The notes: generated by a model not told the origin, from the letters alone. 48,931 nucleotides of DNA from CAYFQV01 sp964413635 (GCA_964413635.1 CAYPTH010000009.1:1-48931); one strand, 5' to 3'. Shown: positions 1 to 9,896, counted from the stretch's first letter. Program-made: numbers and translations.

Positions 1-1
1 G

Positions 2-1819
2 CGCGTTCATGAAGCGTTGGCCCTCGTGCAACCCGACTACACGGAGTTGGAGCCGATCCTGAGTGATGACTCCGATGGGGCGCAGGTAGCGGGCGAACGC
101 TTCGGACAGCGCGGTGAGCCGCAAGCCTACCTCCGCACCGCCTTCCAAATTGTCCAGGGCACCTATACGACCGGCCCCCAAGAACACCTCTACAGTGAAC
201 CGCAGGCTGCCTTCGCGTCGCCGGAGGGGAGCAACTCCCTCACCATCTACACCTCCACGCAGTGGCCGCATCACGTGCAGCGCGCCGTCTGTGCCGCCCT
301 GAGCCTGCCGCCCAAACGTGTGCGAGTCGTCGCCACCGAAACCGGGGTGCATCTTGACGGCAAGCTGTGGATTCCCTCTCTGATTTCGGTTCACGCCGGT
401 CTGGTCGCGCTACGCACCGGTCGTCCGGTAAAGCTCGTGTATACCCGGCAAGAGGATTTTCGCTTCACCTCCAAACGGGCGCCGGTACGAGTCAGCCACA
501 CCAGCGCTCTGGATGCCGACGGTCGCCTTCGCGCCATGATCGTTTTCTTGCGCGTCAACGTCGGCGCCTACCCCGTGCAGCTCAACGAGCTCCTTGATCG
601 GCTGGTGGTCCACGCCACCGGCGACTATCGTTGTGAACACGTGAGCGTCCACGCCGTGGCAATGAAGACGAACCTCCCGCCCTTTGACGCCTTTTCGGGC
701 TTGGGAAGCGCCCAGGCCTTCTTCGCCTGCGAGAGCCACACAACTCGCGTGGCTGAGGTTGCGGAGCAGTCGCCCCTGTCCTGGAAAGCGGAGCATATCC
801 TCGGGAAGGGGGATACCCTCCCCCTCGGAGGCACCGAGCACGAAGGGCGGGAGGCGTACAAGCTCCTCGAACGCGTCGACGAGGCGGCCGACTTCTCTCG
901 AAAGCACGCCGCCTTTGAGCTGCAGAAGAAACGCCGAACGAGCTTCCTTGAGGCCTTCGAGGACCAGCGTGGTATTGGCCTTGCCTTCGCGTCCCAGGGA
1001 AGCGGCTTTGTTGGCCGGGGAGAAGACGACATCTCCGCCTCAGTGCGCGTTCGCCTGGATCAAGAGGGTGTGGCTACGGTCTTCACGTCGGCGGTTTCAG
1101 ACGGTGAGGCGCTCCGCGGCATCTGGCGAGCTCGCGTAGCGGAGGCGCTCAACGTTGAAAAGAACGAGGTGCGCTTTGCCGAAACCGATACGGATACCGT
1201 TCCCGACTCGGGCCCCTCCTTTCTCTCTCGCAACATTACCGCCGTGACCCGCGCCCTCGATCTGGCCTGTGCAGCGGTACAGAAGCGCCGGTTCCGCGAT
1301 CCTCTTCCCATCGATGTCAGGCGCTCCTACCGTGCGCCGCGCAACCTCAATTGGAGCAGCAAGACAGCGTCGGGGAAACCCTTCGCGGAGCGGGCGCGCG
1401 TCGCTGCAGTGGTCGAAGTCTCCGCCCATCCCTCAACTCTCGATGTCAGGGTGCGCGGTATCTGGCTCGTCGTCTACGCCGGGAAGGTCTTGAATCCGAA
1501 GGCAGCACGGAAGAAGCTCGAGATGGGCGTGTATCAGGCAATGGGATGGGCGGCTACGGAGTTTCTCGACTACCAGTCCGGCGCGCTCCCACCGTACGCC
1601 TACGAGCAGTACGCGCCGGAACTGTGGTCGCAGTACCCGCCGGTTGAAATTGAGTTTGCCGGAGATCTGGACAATCTTCCCGCTCTCGGGCTCGAGGAGT
1701 TGCCCTTCAATTCGGTTCCGGCGGCCTATGCTGCAGCGGTAACCCAAGCGACGGGTCATTACGTTGATCGGATTCCCGCTACCGCCGCACTGCTGCGTTC
1801 CTACTTGGAGGAGGAGTGA
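2..1819 (+). CDS. Molybdenum hydroxylase, molybdopterin-binding large subunit (xanthine dehydrogenase family), 5' partial
   Basis: This is the C-terminal ~605 residues of a xanthine dehydrogenase/aldehyde oxidase type large subunit. The frame is open to the left edge, so the true start lies outside the window. A segment reading TGRPVKLVYTRQEDF matches the family's conserved tGRPV-tReE-f block. The C-terminal GLEELPFNSVPAAYAAA aligns with the loop that carries the catalytic Glu (usually GxGE). Two cofactor loops are not canonical: the GGGFGGK loop reads GVHLDGK, and the RGFG(G/A)PQ loop reads SGLGSAQ. The stop codon overlaps the GTG of the next gene (GTGA), so the subunits are probably translationally coupled. 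Family membership is secure. The substrate is unknown, and the changed loops argue against simply naming it xanthine dehydrogenase. Confidence 0.8.
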   Translation, partial: RVHEALALVQPDYTELEPILSDDSDGAQVAGERFGQRGEPQAYLRTAFQIVQGTYTTGPQEHLYSEPQAAFASPEGSNSLTIYTSTQWPHHVQRAVCAALSLPPKRVRVVATETGVHLDGKLWIPSLISVHAGLVALRTGRPVKLVYTRQEDFRFTSKRAPVRVSHTSALDADGRLRAMIVFLRVNVGAYPVQLNELLDRLVVHATGDYRCEHVSVHAVAMKTNLPPFDAFSGLGSAQAFFACESHTTRVAEVAEQSPLSWKAEHILGKGDTLPLGGTEHEGREAYKLLERVDEAADFSRKHAAFELQKKRRTSFLEAFEDQRGIGLAFASQGSGFVGRGEDDISASVRVRLDQEGVATVFTSAVSDGEALRGIWRARVAEALNVEKNEVRFAETDTDTVPDSGPSFLSRNITAVTRALDLACAAVQKRRFRDPLPIDVRRSYRAPRNLNWSSKTASGKPFAERARVAAVVEVSAHPSTLDVRVRGIWLVVYAGKVLNPKAARKKLEMGVYQAMGWAATEFLDYQSGALPPYAYEQYAPELWSQYPPVEIEFAGDLDNLPALGLEELPFNSVPAAYAAAVTQATGHYVDRIPATAALLRSYLEEE

Positions 1820-2304
1820 GAGTAAGCTTCATCTTGAATCGGCGGAGGGTCTCGACCGACTGCCACCCGGAGACATTGCTCATTGATGTGCTCCGCGAAA
1901 GCTTTGAGCAAATTGGTGCCCGCCCCGGGTGCGTCCAAGGCGAATGCGGTTTTTGCTCTGTTCTTGTTGACGACAGTCTCGCACTGTCCTGTATGCTCCC
2001 GATGTTCCGACTGCGAGATCGTCGAGTCACGACGATCGACTCATTCGTCAAGAGCTCCGAGTACCGCGACATTGAGCTGGGATTCCGCCGTGCCGGTATC
2101 GAGCCGTGCCGCTTCTGCGTAGCCGGGAAGGTTCTCACCGCATATGAGGTAATCCGACACCCAGGCCGGCCGGCCCCGGACGAGCTGGACCGAGCCGCCG
2201 CCGCCGTCCAGTGCCGGTGCACGAGTTACTCTCGCTACCGGCTTGCCATCCGATACGCCGCCGAGTTTCGGAGAAAGAGAGAGAATGTCAGACGACGCTC
2301 CTAA
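1816..2304 (+). CDS. Molybdenum hydroxylase 2Fe-2S small subunit
   Basis: This 162-residue protein matches the two-cluster iron-sulfur subunit (CoxS/XdhC-like) that passes electrons from the Mo centre to FAD. The plant-ferredoxin-type N-terminal cluster ligands are C39, C44, C47 and C59 (GCVQGECGFC...SC). The helical second domain holds C98-x2-C101 and C133-x-C135. All eight ligands are present, but the second-cluster motif reads PCRFCVAG where QCGFCTPG is usual, and the last pair reads CRCTS rather than CRGTG. The GTG start at 1816 overlaps the upstream stop, and the downstream FAD subunit starts inside its 3' end, as expected for a three-subunit operon. Confidence 0.88.
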   Translation: MRVSFILNRRRVSTDCHPETLLIDVLRESFEQIGARPGCVQGECGFCSVLVDDSLALSCMLPMFRLRDRRVTTIDSFVKSSEYRDIELGFRRAGIEPCRFCVAGKVLTAYEVIRHPGRPAPDELDRAAAAVQCRCTSYSRYRLAIRYAAEFRRKRENVRRRS

Positions 2305-3181
2305 CACCTACATCCACTATCCCCGCAACCTCGCCGAGCTCATTACCCTCTACCACCGGCGCCCCCACGCCATGCTCTACGCCGGCGGGAACTACATCCT
2401 GAAGACGCGACGGGAACGGTACCTCAGCTTTGGCACGGACACTATCTACATTGGGGACGTGGCGGAGCTCCGGCGCATTACCCGGAGCGAGCGAACCGTC
2501 GAGATCGGTGCAGCGGCACCTGTCGCCGATATTCTGGATCTCGGCCGAAACGTCCTCCCGGCCCCCTTTCTCGCCGCACTCCGTCGCATAGGACCGATCG
2601 GTGTGCGCCACACCGCCACCATTGGCGGCAACCTGGGGGTACAGGAGGAAATCCTCACCGTAGAACCGGTCTTGCACCTCCTCGATGCGCGAGTTGAGCT
2701 CCGCCGCCACGGCAATTCCCGGTGGCTGCCAATCGCTCGCCTGCGCGACGAGGACGGCTCACTTTCCCTGAAACCGGGAGAGCTCATTACCAGGGTTCGC
2801 GTGCCGGTAAACGCGTGGAATCATTCGGAGTTTCAGCAATTCGGCAAGCCCTATCTTTCGGATTCCGAGCCGGTGGTGTTTTCCGCCTTGGCGCGGACGA
2901 CCAAGGAAGTACTCGAAGATCTGCGAATTGCGGCAAGTGCCGGAAGCGGGAGCATTATTCGCAGTCGAGAGCTCGAAGCCGAGTTGGTGGGACGGCGCTA
3001 TCCCTTCCCAGCGCGGGAACTGCAAGCCTTCCTTCGAGATGCCGAAGGCTACGTCTCTTCGATTGGGACTCCGCTGACGGGGCTGCAGCGGCATCGTCTC
3101 GTCTCGCTGCTGCGCGACTTCGTTACCAGCCTTCCGAAACGAGAATCTTCTCCGAGGAGCATTGAGGCACTTCGCCCCTAG
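2285..3181 (+). CDS. Molybdenum hydroxylase FAD-binding subunit
   Basis: This 298-residue protein matches the CoxM/XdhB-type FAD subunit, which takes electrons from the 2Fe-2S subunit. The first flavin loop is visible as YAGGNYILK near residue 35, and the second as TIGGNLG near residue 115. The usual continuation of the second loop (N-x-ADPAAD) is replaced by VQEEILTVEP. I place the start at ATG 2285 because a purine-rich ribosome site (GGAGAAAGAGAGAGA) precedes it. A longer reading from 2243 would lie entirely inside the upstream gene. It overlaps the small-subunit gene by 20 bases. The order large-FeS-FAD is a recognised arrangement for these enzymes. Confidence 0.82.
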   Translation: MSDDAPNTYIHYPRNLAELITLYHRRPHAMLYAGGNYILKTRRERYLSFGTDTIYIGDVAELRRITRSERTVEIGAAAPVADILDLGRNVLPAPFLAALRRIGPIGVRHTATIGGNLGVQEEILTVEPVLHLLDARVELRRHGNSRWLPIARLRDEDGSLSLKPGELITRVRVPVNAWNHSEFQQFGKPYLSDSEPVVFSALARTTKEVLEDLRIAASAGSGSIIRSRELEAELVGRRYPFPARELQAFLRDAEGYVSSIGTPLTGLQRHRLVSLLRDFVTSLPKRESSPRSIEALRP

Positions 3182-3217
3182 TAGTATCATGAGTCAACTT
3201 CAGCCGAGGTAGCCTGG

Positions 3218-6200
3218 GTGCCGCAATTCGTTCATCTCCACAACCACTCCGACTACAGTCTTCTCAAGGGGGCGAGCCGGATACAAGACATGATCCGGAA
3301 GGCCTCGGAGCTCGGAATGGACCACCTCGCCATTACCGACGACGGCAACATGTTCGGCGCCCTGGAGTTCTACCAGGCGTGTCGCAGTGCCGGGATCAAC
3401 CCGATCATCGGCTGCGACTTCTACGTTGCCGGCGAGTCGCGCCACGTCAAGACACCGGGCAACGCGGCAAACCGCCCCACGCGACTGGTCTTGCTTGCAC
3501 GGGACGCCGTCGGGTACCGGAATCTCATCGAGCTGAGCTCCCTGGGCTACACCGAGGGCTTCTATTACAAGCCGCGAGTGGATAAGGAGCTCCTGGCTCG
3601 ACACGCCGAAGGCCTCATTGCGCTCTCCGGCGGCCTCTCCGGTGAGGTACCGTCCCTCATTCGCCGCAACCGCCTGGACGACGCCGCCGAGGCCGCGCGC
3701 TGGTATCGCGACCTCTACGGCCAGGAGAACTACTACTTCGAGCTCCAGGACCACAGCCTTCCGGAGCAGCGAATTATCAATCAAGGTCTCACGGAGCTCT
3801 CAGAGCGCCTCGACATCCCGGTTGTTGCAACGAACGACACGCACTACGTGAGTAAGGACGACGCAAAGGCGCAGGACGTACTCCTCTGTATTGGATCGAA
3901 CAAGAAACGCCATGAGACCAATCGCTTCAAGTTTTCCTCACAAGAGTTCTACGTAAAATCCCCCGAAGAGATGGCTGCCCTCTTCCCGGACCATCCGCAG
4001 GCGCTCGAAAACAGCGTTCGCATTGCGGAACGGTGCAAGCTGGAGATCGAGCTTCCGGGTCCCATGTTCCCGGATTACACCATCCCCGCGGAGTTTGCCT
4101 CTCCGGATGAGTACTTACGCCACATCACCTTCGAGGGCTTGAAGGAGCGCTACGACCCGGTAACCGAGGAGCATGAGAAGCGCGCACGCTACGAGCTCGA
4201 CACCATCATCGATATGGGCTTTACCGGGTACTTCCTCATTGTCTGGGACTTCATAAAATTTGCGCGAGACAACGGCATTCCGGTGGGGCCGGGACGCGGC
4301 TCGGGCGCGGGAAGCATTGTCGCCTACGCACTCAAGATCACCGACATTGAGCCACTGAAGTACGGGCTCCTGTTCGAGCGCTTTCTCAATCCCGACCGCG
4401 TCTCCATGCCGGACTTCGACATCGATTTCTGTTACGAGCGCCGTGGCGAGGTGATCGACTACGTCACGCGGAAGTACGGCAACGATAAAGTGGGCCAGAT
4501 CATCACCTTTGGCACCCTCAAGGCAAAGGCGGTCATTCGTGACGTCGCTCGCGTCTTGGATTACTCCTTCGCGGAGGCGGATCAGATTGCCAAGAAGATT
4601 CCTGCCGGTCCAAAGGTGAAGCTTGCCGAGGCAATCGAGGCCGACCCGGAGCTTCAGGAGATGGCGCAGCCCGAAAGCCCACACGCCGAGCTCTTGGCAA
4701 TTGCGCAGAAGCTCGAGGGACTTCACCGCCACGCCTCCACCCACGCTGCGGGTATTGTGATTGGACAGAAGGCGCTGACGGAGTACGTCCCTCTGTACCG
4801 GGATCCCCGCACCGCTAGCATCTCCACGCAGTTCACCATGGATCAGCTGGAGGACTGCGGACTGGTGAAGATGGATTTCTTGGGCCTGAAGACGCTCACC
4901 CTCATCGAGCACACCCAAGAGCTGATCCGGAAGCGCGGTATCGATTTCAGTCACGAAGAGATCCCCGAGGACGATGCCAATACCTTCCGCCTCCTCGGCG
5001 AGGGAAGAAGCGCCGCGATCTTCCAGTTTGAAAGCGGCGGCATGCAGCAGGTCCTGACCAAGGCGAAGCCGACGCGAATCGAGGACCTCATTGCCTTGAA
5101 CGCGCTCTACCGTCCCGGGCCAATGGAGAACATTGATCAGTTCGTTGAATCCAAGCACGGGCGAACGCCGATTCGCTTTCCCCTGAAAGAGCTCGAGCCC
5201 GTCCTCAAAGAGACCTACGGCGTCATTGTCTACCAAGAGCAGGTCATGGAGATCGTCCGGATCGTCGGCGGCTTCTCCCTGGGCCAGGCGGATATTCTCC
5301 GTCGGGCCATGGGGAAAAAGAAGGTCGACGTCATGGAGAAGATGAAGCAGGAGTTCCTCGAAGGCGCCGTGGCAAAGGGCTTTACACGGGACCAGGCCGA
5401 GGGCATCTTCGACCTCCTCAAGCCCTTTGCAGGCTATGGCTTCAACAAGTCCCACGCGGCGGCCTACTCAATCCTTGCCTACAAGACCGCCTTCCTGAAG
5501 GCGAACTACCCGGTCGAGTTCATGGCGGCCAACCTCACGAACGAAATCAACAACCCCGACACCTTCGCCTGGTACCTCGAAGAGACTCGGGCGATGGGCG
5601 TGGACGTCCGCCCGCCCGACATCAACCGAAGCGACAAGTACTTCATAGTCTCGGAGGGCGTGATATTCTACGGTCTGGTGGGCATCAAGAACATGGGTTC
5701 CGGCGCCGTGGACGAGATTCTGCGGGAGCGGCGTGAGAACGGTCCCTTTGCCTCGGTCCAGGACTTCCTGGAGCGGATAGACCTGCGCACGGTGAATCGC
5801 AAGATGCTCGAGGTGGGCATTCAATGCGGCCTCTTCGACAGTCTCGACAAGCGCCGGCGAACCCTGGTGGCGAATCTCGACTCACTCCTCGATCACGCCT
5901 CGAAGACCCAGGAACGACGGCGAAGCGGCCAGGGATCCCTATTTGAGGCGGAGGAGGCGGCACTGTCGACGCATATGGAACAGGTCGAGGAGACCGACCC
6001 GGTGGAATGGCTCGAATATGAGCGAGAGTTCCTTGGCGCCTACTTCTCAGGCCATCCAATGGATAGCTATCGCCGCCGGTGGGAGCGCTGCGTTCATGTA
6101 AATCTCGGAGTCCTCGCCGGAGCCTCGGCGGACCGCACGCACCAACTCTTGGGTCTCCTCACGGATACGCGGGTTATCTTCACGAAGAACGGGAAACCCA

Positions 6201-6637
6201 TGGCCTTTGGCAAGCTGGAGGATTTCAACGGGCAGATCGAAATCGTACTCTTCGAGAAGGCCTTTGAGGCGAGCCGTGAGCTTCTGCACGACCGCAGCGT
6301 CGTCGGCGCCTTCGGAAGCTTCGAAGAGCGCCGCGGAAAGATGCAATTCGTCGTCGAGAAGCTGGTGGGGCCGGAGGATCTCGAGGAAACCGCCCCGGTC
6401 CCGGTGCACATTCGGCTCGCCCTCGGCAATAATGCTCAATCAGACAAGGACACGTTGCACGCCTTGCGCGCCTTTCTGTACGAGCGCCGCGGTAACTGTC
6501 CGGTCTTTCTTCACCTGGGCGAGAATGGTCAGGAGAAGGTCGTCAAGGCCTCCTCACAACTGACGGTCTCAGGCAAAGAGAGTATTTTGGAGGAGATCAG
6601 GTCCTACGGTCCCGTCACGGCCGTCTGGACTGAATAG
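3218..6637 (+). CDS. dnaE: DNA polymerase III alpha subunit (replicative polymerase)
   Basis: This 1139-residue protein is the DnaE1-type catalytic subunit of the replicative polymerase, close to the family's normal length, with no intein visible. The N-terminal PHP domain starts at once (HNHSDYSLLKGA). The palm motif PDFDIDF carries D401 and D403. The third catalytic Asp is D553, in KMDFLGLKTL. A finger/helix-hairpin region follows (GYGFNKSHAAAYS near residue 745), then a C-terminal OB fold (VIFTKNGKPMAFGKLEDFNG near residue 990). Translation probably starts at GTG 3218, followed directly by the conserved PQFVHLHNHSDYS. It is the first gene of a + strand run with yggT, recG and rsmD. Confidence 0.97.
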   Translation: MPQFVHLHNHSDYSLLKGASRIQDMIRKASELGMDHLAITDDGNMFGALEFYQACRSAGINPIIGCDFYVAGESRHVKTPGNAANRPTRLVLLARDAVGYRNLIELSSLGYTEGFYYKPRVDKELLARHAEGLIALSGGLSGEVPSLIRRNRLDDAAEAARWYRDLYGQENYYFELQDHSLPEQRIINQGLTELSERLDIPVVATNDTHYVSKDDAKAQDVLLCIGSNKKRHETNRFKFSSQEFYVKSPEEMAALFPDHPQALENSVRIAERCKLEIELPGPMFPDYTIPAEFASPDEYLRHITFEGLKERYDPVTEEHEKRARYELDTIIDMGFTGYFLIVWDFIKFARDNGIPVGPGRGSGAGSIVAYALKITDIEPLKYGLLFERFLNPDRVSMPDFDIDFCYERRGEVIDYVTRKYGNDKVGQIITFGTLKAKAVIRDVARVLDYSFAEADQIAKKIPAGPKVKLAEAIEADPELQEMAQPESPHAELLAIAQKLEGLHRHASTHAAGIVIGQKALTEYVPLYRDPRTASISTQFTMDQLEDCGLVKMDFLGLKTLTLIEHTQELIRKRGIDFSHEEIPEDDANTFRLLGEGRSAAIFQFESGGMQQVLTKAKPTRIEDLIALNALYRPGPMENIDQFVESKHGRTPIRFPLKELEPVLKETYGVIVYQEQVMEIVRIVGGFSLGQADILRRAMGKKKVDVMEKMKQEFLEGAVAKGFTRDQAEGIFDLLKPFAGYGFNKSHAAAYSILAYKTAFLKANYPVEFMAANLTNEINNPDTFAWYLEETRAMGVDVRPPDINRSDKYFIVSEGVIFYGLVGIKNMGSGAVDEILRERRENGPFASVQDFLERIDLRTVNRKMLEVGIQCGLFDSLDKRRRTLVANLDSLLDHASKTQERRRSGQGSLFEAEEAALSTHMEQVEETDPVEWLEYEREFLGAYFSGHPMDSYRRRWERCVHVNLGVLAGASADRTHQLLGLLTDTRVIFTKNGKPMAFGKLEDFNGQIEIVLFEKAFEASRELLHDRSVVGAFGSFEERRGKMQFVVEKLVGPEDLEETAPVPVHIRLALGNNAQSDKDTLHALRAFLYERRGNCPVFLHLGENGQEKVVKASSQLTVSGKESILEEIRSYGPVTAVWTE

Positions 6638-6654
6638 TCCGCGAGGAGGACCCA

Positions 6655-7245
6655 ATGCTTCAGGGAATCATGACTTTCATCAGCACGCTGATTTCGATCT
6701 ACATGCTCATCATATTCATCCGAATCGTGATGTCGTGGTTCAGCGGCGGGTACTATGGACGCGCCATGGATTTGCTTCGCGCTATCACCGACCCGTATCT
6801 GAACATCTTTCGCGGCTCGAAGTGGACCAGAATCGGGCACATGGACTTCTCTCCGGTGGTGGCAATCATTGCGCTCTCGATTCTGAGCAACCTGGCGAGC
6901 CGCATTGCCTTCGCGGGCACCATCTCGGTTGGAATTGTGCTCGCCATGGTCCTGCAAGCGCTCGCCTCCGCCATCTCCTTCTTCATCGTGCTCTTTCTTA
7001 TCCTGGGCGCAATCAGACTGGTCTCGACCTTCCTGAATGTGAACACCACCGGACGATTTTGGATGGCCCTCGACGAGATTCTGCAGCCTCTTGCCGCGCG
7101 CATTACCGACCGCTTCACCGGAGGCAGGGAGATCACCTATCGAAACGCCCTCCTCATCTTCGGCGCAGTCATGATTTTGGTGCTGTTCCTCGGCAACCTC
7201 GGAGTCGATGTACTTTCCGATGGCCTGCGGCGCCTCCCGTTCTAG
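6655..7245 (+). CDS. YggT family integral membrane protein
   Basis: This 196-residue, strongly hydrophobic protein has about four predicted membrane segments. It carries the YggT signature of a short helix, then SW(F) and a D-P-Y-L-N-x-F-R motif (TDPYLNIFRG near residue 45). A second, looser copy of the repeat follows (DEILQPLAARITDRF near residue 140). YggT proteins are bacterial inner-membrane proteins without a settled biochemical role; links to osmotic tolerance, division-site or secretion functions have been proposed. It starts 17 bases after dnaE with a strong ribosome site (GAGGAGG), so it is probably cotranscribed with dnaE. Confidence 0.8.
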   Translation: MLQGIMTFISTLISIYMLIIFIRIVMSWFSGGYYGRAMDLLRAITDPYLNIFRGSKWTRIGHMDFSPVVAIIALSILSNLASRIAFAGTISVGIVLAMVLQALASAISFFIVLFLILGAIRLVSTFLNVNTTGRFWMALDEILQPLAARITDRFTGGREITYRNALLIFGAVMILVLFLGNLGVDVLSDGLRRLPF

Positions 7246-7260
7246 GGCAGTTTTCTCCGG

Positions 7261-9315
7261 ATGACAATCTCGGAGCTTCAACTCCCGGTCCGGCGCGTCC
7301 CGGGCGTTGGCGCGGCGGTTGCCGGACTCCTGGCGAATCTCGGAGTCTATACCGTCTCCGATCTCCTCCTCCACGCTCCTCGCAGCTATGAGGATCGCTC
7401 CAGTCACCGCCCCTTCGCCTCGGCGTATCGAGGTGAGACGGTAAACACCACGGCAACCGTACTTGCCCACGACTACATTGGCAGCGGCCATAGACGCACG
7501 CTCCGGGTATACCTGCAAGACGAGAGTGGAGTCGCGGCGCTGCTGTGCTTCGGGCGGAACTTCTTGGCCGATAAACTGCTTCCCGGAACGGAAATTCGCG
7601 TAGCCGGTGCATTTCAGTACCGCCGGGGAGAGCTCCAGGCGTCTGCCTTCGACTTCGCGCCGGCCGGAGCAGCGGGTGAGGAATTCGAACGCATCCTGCC
7701 GATATACCCTGCAACCGAGGGGCTTGGGCAGAAGCAGATGAGGAAGATCATAGGCAACGCCTTGCGCGACTACGGTGGGCACGTCCAAGAGACCGTTCCG
7801 GAGGCACTGTTGCAGCGGCATGAACTGATGGAGAGTGACCTCGCAATCCGAGCGCTTCATTTTCCGGAAAGCCTGACGCAAGCCGAGCAGGCACGCCGTA
7901 GCCTGGCCTACTCGGAGCTATTCGAGCTCCAAGTCGAGGTTGCGCACCGCGCAGTACTTCGCGCGTCGCAGCGGGTCTCCAAGCTCGTTGCCCCAACGAC
8001 CCTGCAGCGTGCCGTCATTGACGATCTCCCCTTCGAGCTCACCGAGGACCAACGACACGCCCTCAAAGATCTTTCCCGCGACATGGAAAGCGAAAGCCCC
8101 GCGGCGCGACTGCTCCAGGGAGATGTCGGCTGCGGAAAGACGCTCGTGGCATTTCTTGCCGCCGCCCCCTACCTCGAATCGAAACACCAGGCGGTCTTCC
8201 TGGCACCGACGGAGCTATTGGCACAGCAGCACTACAAAAACGCCACGGCCCTCTTGGAGCCAAAGGGTATCCGTGTTGCGTTTCTCTCCGGTGCCGGCCG
8301 TGGTGAGGAACGGAGGGCTACGGAAGAGGCGATAGCTTCCGGAGAAGCGGGCTTCATCGTTGGTACCCATGCGACGTTCACCGAGCACGTGCGCTTTCAT
8401 ACCCTTCGTTTCGTAATTGTCGATGAGCAACACCGTTTCGGCGTGCGTCAGAGGCAAGCCCTCATTGCAAAGGGGAACCACCCCGACGTGCTGTTCATGA
8501 CGGCGACACCAATTCCCCGCACCTTGGCGCTCACGGTATTTGGTGACATGGAGACCACCATGATTCGACAGATGCCGGCGGGGCGCAAGCCCGTAAAGAC
8601 GCACCTGGCCAAGACCGGCAGCGCCGCACGCGTGTACGAAAAGGTGCGCGGGGAGCTCGCCCGGGGCAGACAGGCCTACTTTGTGTATCCCATCATAGAA
8701 CGCACCGAAAAGAGCGATCTCCAGGACGCGGAGTCCATGGCACAACGCCTTGCAGACACGGTCTTCCCGGAGTACCGGGTACACTTGATCCACTCCCGCG
8801 TCGGCGAGGAGGAGAAGGAGGCCCGTATGGCAGCCTTCGTCGCCGGGGACGCGCAGGTACTCGTCGCCACGAGCGTTGTAGAGGTGGGGGTCGATGTAGC
8901 CAACGCCACAAACATGGTCATTACCCACGCGGAGCGCTTTGGCCTGGCCTCCCTACACCAACTACGCGGGCGCGTCGGCCGTGGATCCGAGCAGTCCTAC
9001 TGCTTCCTGGTATACGAGGAGCCGCTTACCGAGGACGCTACCGAACGTCTCAAGGTCATGAAGGAGAACAATGACGGCTTCGCGATAGCGGAAGAAGACC
9101 TCCGGATCCGCGGACCGGGTGACCTGGCAGGCACGCGGCAGGCGGGCTACCTTCGCTTTCGGGTGGCCGATCTCTCCCGGGACATGGAGCTGATGCTTGC
9201 CGCCCGGAACGACGCCTTCGACACCCTCGAGACAGATCCCGGACTCTTGGCGCCGGAGCACGCCCACCTACGCAGCCGCCTGGCCGAACGCGACGGATCG
9301 CCGGGGGAGCCATGA
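7261..9315 (+). CDS. recG: ATP-dependent DNA helicase RecG
   Basis: This 684-residue protein is RecG, the branch-migrating helicase that rescues stalled forks and processes Holliday junctions. The N-terminal wedge/OB domain begins near residue 10 with VRRVPGVGAAVAGLLANLG. Walker A is GDVGCGKT near residues 286-293. The DExH box is DEQHRFG, followed by TATPIPRT. Motif VI is QLRGRVGRG, and the C-terminal region shows the typical RIRGPGDLAGTRQ. The length is normal for the family. The gene starts at ATG 7261, 15 bases after yggT, and overlaps rsmD by four bases (ATGA). Confidence 0.97.
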   Translation: MTISELQLPVRRVPGVGAAVAGLLANLGVYTVSDLLLHAPRSYEDRSSHRPFASAYRGETVNTTATVLAHDYIGSGHRRTLRVYLQDESGVAALLCFGRNFLADKLLPGTEIRVAGAFQYRRGELQASAFDFAPAGAAGEEFERILPIYPATEGLGQKQMRKIIGNALRDYGGHVQETVPEALLQRHELMESDLAIRALHFPESLTQAEQARRSLAYSELFELQVEVAHRAVLRASQRVSKLVAPTTLQRAVIDDLPFELTEDQRHALKDLSRDMESESPAARLLQGDVGCGKTLVAFLAAAPYLESKHQAVFLAPTELLAQQHYKNATALLEPKGIRVAFLSGAGRGEERRATEEAIASGEAGFIVGTHATFTEHVRFHTLRFVIVDEQHRFGVRQRQALIAKGNHPDVLFMTATPIPRTLALTVFGDMETTMIRQMPAGRKPVKTHLAKTGSAARVYEKVRGELARGRQAYFVYPIIERTEKSDLQDAESMAQRLADTVFPEYRVHLIHSRVGEEEKEARMAAFVAGDAQVLVATSVVEVGVDVANATNMVITHAERFGLASLHQLRGRVGRGSEQSYCFLVYEEPLTEDATERLKVMKENNDGFAIAEEDLRIRGPGDLAGTRQAGYLRFRVADLSRDMELMLAARNDAFDTLETDPGLLAPEHAHLRSRLAERDGSPGEP

Positions 9316-9896
9316 GGGTCATCTCCGGCAGGCTCGGTGGACGTAGGCTGAAGGTCCCTCCCGGCATTATCCGCCCCGCCATGGACCAGATGCGAGAGAG
9401 CGTCTTTGCGACGCTGGGGGACATCTCCGGGGCGCACTTTCTCGACCTCTTTGCCGGCTCCGGCTCAATCGGCATTGAGGCCGCCTCCCGCGGCGCCGTG
9501 CGAATCATTTTCGTTGAGTCGGATCGGAAGAAGATGGCGGTCCTTCGTGAGAACGTTGCCATCATTGGGGCCGCGGGGGCCGAGGGCGCCGCCGACGCCG
9601 GTGCGACGCCGATCACGCGCGTGATCTCCCGACCTGTTGAGCGCTTTCTGACATCTCCAACGGAACGCGAGCCGGTCGACTACGTCTTCGCCGATCCTCC
9701 CTTTCCCTACTCGCACCGCGGGAAGGTGCTTCGACTACTCGGCGCCTCCGAGCTCGTGAGACCGGAGGGTACCGTCCTCATGCACTACCCGGTGGAGTCT
9801 CCCCTACCTGAGGAGGTATCCGGTCTCGAACGGCTCCGAGACAAGAAGTTCGGCCGGTCAATGGTTGCCTACTTTCGGCGCACCGCGGTTTCCTAA
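9312..9896 (+). CDS. rsmD: 16S rRNA (guanine(966)-N(2))-methyltransferase RsmD
   Basis: This 194-residue Rossmann-fold methyltransferase begins with the RsmD signature MRVISGRLGGRRLKVPPG. The SAM-binding motif is DLFAGSGSIGIEA near residue 45, and the catalytic (D/N)PP(F/Y) motif is ADPPFPY near residue 130. It methylates G966 of 16S rRNA in the assembling small subunit. Its ATG overlaps the recG stop, so it is probably translationally coupled. It closes the dnaE-yggT-recG-rsmD run. A 69-base spacer follows before the histidine genes, with no clear terminator. Confidence 0.93.
   Translation: MRVISGRLGGRRLKVPPGIIRPAMDQMRESVFATLGDISGAHFLDLFAGSGSIGIEAASRGAVRIIFVESDRKKMAVLRENVAIIGAAGAEGAADAGATPITRVISRPVERFLTSPTEREPVDYVFADPPFPYSHRGKVLRLLGASELVRPEGTVLMHYPVESPLPEEVSGLERLRDKKFGRSMVAYFRRTAVS

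Noticed and set aside
4115..5455. 446-codon - strand frame opposite dnaE
   Set aside because: Its composition (Leu/Asp/Val-rich, no motifs) is that of a shadow frame of dnaE.
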